From contig CAWELH010000003.1 of the NCBI GenBank assembly GCA_963809925.1, positions 496,001 through 560,000 of the forward strand: a stretch of 64,000 nucleotides of DNA. Reading direction: 5' to 3'. The DNA is from DASQZK01 sp963809925. Lineage in GTDB: Bacteria > Bacteroidota > Bacteroidia > Bacteroidales > GCA-2748055. The position numbers were made by a program, and so were the translations under genes. Of this stretch, positions 61,003-64,000 are shown piece after piece; position 1 is the first letter of the stretch; each line of letters opens with the position of its first letter. Below the pieces are notes generated by a model. It searched no databases and was not told the DNA's origin. It saw only the letters and a list, made by a program, of their open reading frames with translations.

Positions 61003-62205
61003 ATGACAAAGATAACCAGAGGCATATTTCTAATTTTTCTTTTACTCACTGCTTGTCAAAAAGAGATTTCCGAAAATCAGGCAGAATATTTCATCAAGTT
61101 CTATGGCAGCTTTTTGGATGATGAGGGTTATGACGTTCAGCCCACAAGTGACGGGGGATACGTCATTGTAGGCTCTTCCGAGCGTGTAGGCAGCAAAAAG
61201 GATATCATTCTTATTAGAGTCGATAAATATGGCAACCAACTGTCCTGGTCTCCAAAATATTTCGGTGACTTAGGCGATGATGCTGCTTACTCTGTGAGGG
61301 TCCTCGATGATGGCAGTTTTATCATTGCCGGTTATGTTACATCCGGCATCGGAGAAAAAGCAAATAAGGATGCCGTGCTTATCAGAACTGATGCATCGGG
61401 AGAATTGATCTGGCAGAGCAAGTTTGGTGGTTCTTCCGATGATGAGGCCAAATCGGTGGTAGCCAAAGAGTCGGGAGGTTTTATATTTGTCGGATATTCT
61501 GGGAATGCGGCAAATCTCAAACAGATCTATCTTGTCAATGTTGATGATGGCGGTCACTTCATATCGAGCACAATCAGACCCTTTGCAGGGGAAGAACTGT
61601 CATCGATCATCCGGCTTTCGGATGGTAATTTTCTCGTAGCTGGAACCAAATACGCAAGCCTGGGTGCGATCGATAATCCCGAATCACAAATTCTGATCCT
61701 TGTATTGAACGAGGTGGGAAACGATCTGGATAATTATACATTCGGCGAAGCGGATCGTAGTGAAACAGTCTCCGGAACATTCCCGTCTTTGGATGGAAAT
61801 TTCTTCATAATCGGCACAATAGCAACCCAGGACGGCAAACATAAAGACATCCTGATTAAAAAACTTGCGAGACGAAAAATAATCTGGGAAAAAACCATAT
61901 CTGCAGATGGCTTTCTTGAAGGGAAAGCCGTTTGTGAGATGGATGATGGTTCTCTGATCCTTATCGCTGATAAAACCGATGATTTTGCCATGAAGGCTGA
62001 GAAGAAAATAGAGCTTTATTTTCTCGATGCTCAGGGAGAAGTTTTGTCCTCAAAAGAATATGGGGCATCAGGTGATCAATCGGCTGAAGCGGTTAATTAC
62101 CTGAATGGGCGTATCGTTATTCTCGGCCGGAATACCAATTCGATCGATGTTAACAGCATGATAACCCTCATTAAAACCGACAGGGAAGGAAACCTCTGGA
62201 ATTAG
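61003..62205 (+). CDS. Lipoprotein with propeller-like DGG repeats
   Basis: Starting from ATG 61003 the protein has 400 residues and a lipoprotein signal (RGIFLIFLLLTAC, Cys18). The upstream extension begins at TTG inside the preceding gene. The body is a series of about 50-residue repeats such as TSDGGYVIVGSS, DDGSFIIAGYV, ESGGFIFVGYSG and SDGNFLVAGTK, each followed by a hydrophobic DxxL strand. This pattern is common in Bacteroidota secreted beta-propellers. The lipid anchor places it on the outer membrane. It is probably co-expressed with the barrel upstream. Confidence 0.8.
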   Translation: MTKITRGIFLIFLLLTACQKEISENQAEYFIKFYGSFLDDEGYDVQPTSDGGYVIVGSSERVGSKKDIILIRVDKYGNQLSWSPKYFGDLGDDAAYSVRVLDDGSFIIAGYVTSGIGEKANKDAVLIRTDASGELIWQSKFGGSSDDEAKSVVAKESGGFIFVGYSGNAANLKQIYLVNVDDGGHFISSTIRPFAGEELSSIIRLSDGNFLVAGTKYASLGAIDNPESQILILVLNEVGNDLDNYTFGEADRSETVSGTFPSLDGNFFIIGTIATQDGKHKDILIKKLARRKIIWEKTISADGFLEGKAVCEMDDGSLILIADKTDDFAMKAEKKIELYFLDAQGEVLSSKEYGASGDQSAEAVNYLNGRIVILGRNTNSIDVNSMITLIKTDREGNLWN

Positions 62206-62329
62206 TAAGCCGACTACCAACCGGTTTTGACTTCGAAAACGGAACAAATTAAGTCCGTATTGCTTTCTTTGTGGAGGTGTCCTGATATTCGATATCCTTA
62301 GATTAACATGGTACGCAAACGCCAAACCG

Positions 62330-64000
62330 ATGAAAAAATACCTGTTCCATATACTACTAATATCCGGACTGATTTTAGCTCATCCTGGAAAGGCACAGAG
62401 TATTCAGATCTCCGGAAGCATCCTTACGAAAAACAGCGAACTTGATATCAGGACCGGCGGTGACACAATTTCACTCACTGTTTCAGGCGATTTTTGGGCC
62501 CTTGATATCGGTAATGATAATTCCAATACCCGGGCGCTCATCAATGCGTTCACCGGTAACCTTGACTGGGGAAAAGTAACTACAGCACTTAATTATACAA
62601 ACGTTACCCGTGTCAGCTATACCCTGGTTCATATCATACTCCCATCTGTGAGCACGTACAATATAAGCTCCGTGGAAACGGTCAGCCTTAAAGTGCCTGC
62701 CACATGCTTTCTGTTTAAGATCTCGGGTACAATTGCTGGCGACAAAAAGTTTAAAATATCTGTCATATCGCCCACGGCCACGATCAACGATCCCGGACTT
62801 TCAGAAGTAAATCTGAATGGTGCAAACCTGATGTTACAACTTGAGGAAGAGACTTTTTCAACAACTTCACCACCTGCCTCAGCTTTCATACATTCGGGCC
62901 CCTCATCTGTTACCATCAGTGGGGTCATATACCAGTCATCCACAAAAGTTCTGCTCACACTGGGCTTTAACGGGAACATTGATACAGATATCACCAATTT
63001 CAAGATTACGGTTGCCGGATCCGTTCTTTCCGGGTTTATCCCACTCACTACCAACGGGATTACAATTACCGCTGTTGCGGAACCGGAAATCATTAATGTT
63101 TCCCTGCCTCAGGATACCTTCGGAATTGGCGAAAATGTGAGGGTTAGCATCGACGTTGGTGATGATCTTGGCAGGCATTATACATACTATTCCGGAACGG
63201 TGGCGGAAAGGACACTTGACAGTATTACAAGACAATCCGGTTCAACGTATTATGGTTATTTCAGAGTAAATGAGGGAGATACCGACTACTTCTATCCACA
63301 GCCCATCCCCGTTGTAAATCTCAGGCTGGATGCCGGTGTTATTCCGGGGATATCGTATAGCGGACAGATCAGTCAGAGTGGATACCTTATTGACGGACAT
63401 CCGCCACTCATCAATTATATGCAGGCACCAGGAAGCTTGCGGAAGATTGGCGATCAGGTAGATATTATCGTGTCAGCCGACGGTTCCAGCTATGCTGAAG
63501 TGCCGAATGAAACTCTTGTTAACTCAATACCTTCAAGTGATGCGAGGGTTGGACTTTTAAACCTGGGAAGTGGCGTGTATATTCTGCGATATACTGTGAC
63601 GGAGGGCGATAATGATGTCGGCCCCGGAGGTCTGACCGCGAAGCTCAGACTGAAAGATCTTGCTGGAAACAAAAGCTCTGTATTCACAGCTTTGACCTCC
63701 AATACAGTTGCAATAGATGCTAATTCCCCCGTCGTATCTAAAGTCACCGTGCCAGACAGTATTTTTTCCATCGGGGAAATTATTAATGCTAAGATTACCG
63801 CTGATGGAAGTGATTACACCTCGACCGGCGATACCTATATCAATGGTGTTCCAATTTCTTCCACAAAGGTCAATTTCACACATGTTTCTGGAAACTTGTA
63901 TAACCTGGCATATGTGGTCAGTAATAATGACCAGGAGGTTGAACCAAATACCATCGATATAAAGGTATACCTGAGAGATGCCGCAGGTAATATCAGCACG
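62330..64000 (+). CDS. Large secreted strand-rich protein, partial at right edge
   Basis: An uninterrupted frame of 557 codons begins at ATG 62330 and is still open at base 64000, so the C-terminus is missing. The signal peptide is MKKYLFHILLISGLILAHPG, ending KAQS. The visible part is a chain of beta-sandwich (Ig-like) modules with repeated openings such as IISVSVGDDLG-type and VVSKVTVPDSIFSIGE, and LRDAAGNIS or LKDLAGNKS endings. These DxAGN motifs are typical of bacterial Ig-like adhesin modules. A T9SS signal or gliding-adhesin end may lie beyond the window. It follows the propeller lipoprotein by 124 bp. Confidence 0.85.
   Translation, partial: MKKYLFHILLISGLILAHPGKAQSIQISGSILTKNSELDIRTGGDTISLTVSGDFWALDIGNDNSNTRALINAFTGNLDWGKVTTALNYTNVTRVSYTLVHIILPSVSTYNISSVETVSLKVPATCFLFKISGTIAGDKKFKISVISPTATINDPGLSEVNLNGANLMLQLEEETFSTTSPPASAFIHSGPSSVTISGVIYQSSTKVLLTLGFNGNIDTDITNFKITVAGSVLSGFIPLTTNGITITAVAEPEIINVSLPQDTFGIGENVRVSIDVGDDLGRHYTYYSGTVAERTLDSITRQSGSTYYGYFRVNEGDTDYFYPQPIPVVNLRLDAGVIPGISYSGQISQSGYLIDGHPPLINYMQAPGSLRKIGDQVDIIVSADGSSYAEVPNETLVNSIPSSDARVGLLNLGSGVYILRYTVTEGDNDVGPGGLTAKLRLKDLAGNKSSVFTALTSNTVAIDANSPVVSKVTVPDSIFSIGEIINAKITADGSDYTSTGDTYINGVPISSTKVNFTHVSGNLYNLAYVVSNNDQEVEPNTIDIKVYLRDAAGNIST

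Overview
The window is from a member of the Bacteroidota, most likely near Bacteroidales/Marinilabiliales. The evidence is a PorP/SprF-type outer-membrane protein, a protein with a type IX secretion (T9SS) C-terminal sorting domain, a 577-residue LysRS with a C-terminal extension, many exported lipoproteins and beta-barrels, and TAnnTTTG -7 boxes ahead of several housekeeping genes. No rRNA, tRNA, CRISPR array or complete mobile element was seen.

Layout. 0-10 kb: a duplicated-domain secreted protein, upp, a DUF2934 protein, a patatin phospholipase, an exported pair that fits 3-keto-sugar chemistry (DUF1080 lipoprotein and Tat-exported Gfo/Idh/MocA oxidoreductase), and a PorP/SprF plus PD40 pair. 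10-25.5 kb: housekeeping genes (lysS, recJ, purE, hpt, adk, obgE, a PAP2 phosphatase, a lipoate-protein ligase) mixed with a VOC lipoprotein, a GH30-like glycosidase and two outer-membrane proteins. A 1.16-kb gene-free stretch at 20.9-22.07 kb is packed with repeats. 25.7-28 kb: a T9SS surface protein split by an in-frame amber codon. 28.6-46 kb: an accessory carbohydrate region. It holds an exported nitrilase-like amidohydrolase, a metallophosphoesterase, two near-identical DUF5060/DUF4038 glycosidase-like paralogues, a GC-rich chimeric gene, a DUF6259 protein, an FAD oxidoreductase, a truncated IS1595-type transposase, a sialate O-acetylesterase-like esterase and a GH28-like beta-helix protein. 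No SusC/SusD pair is present. 46-49.3 kb: an FN3 lipoprotein with a barrel protein, and a haem-binding protein. 49.6-56.3 kb: acyltransferase, a Rossmann-like protein, parE, parC and aroK. 56.8-64 kb: a membrane-spanning nSTAND1-WD40 protein followed by an outer-membrane barrel, a propeller-like lipoprotein and a large secreted protein that runs off the right edge.

The main themes for a second look are these. (1) A composite dispersed repeat combines short octamers, a 31-bp GC-rich unit (one copy at 5.4 kb, eight tandem copies at 20.94 kb) and a palindromic core. (2) An 81-bp repeat with an identical G-quadruplex-capable core lies 20 kb away from its twin. (3) In the 31-41 kb region, GC-rich, apparently foreign catalytic bodies are joined to AT-rich, native-looking N-termini. 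(4) The T9SS surface gene is interrupted by a single TAG. (5) The nSTAND-to-secreted-protein cluster spans all envelope compartments. No complete new system could be proven from sequence alone.
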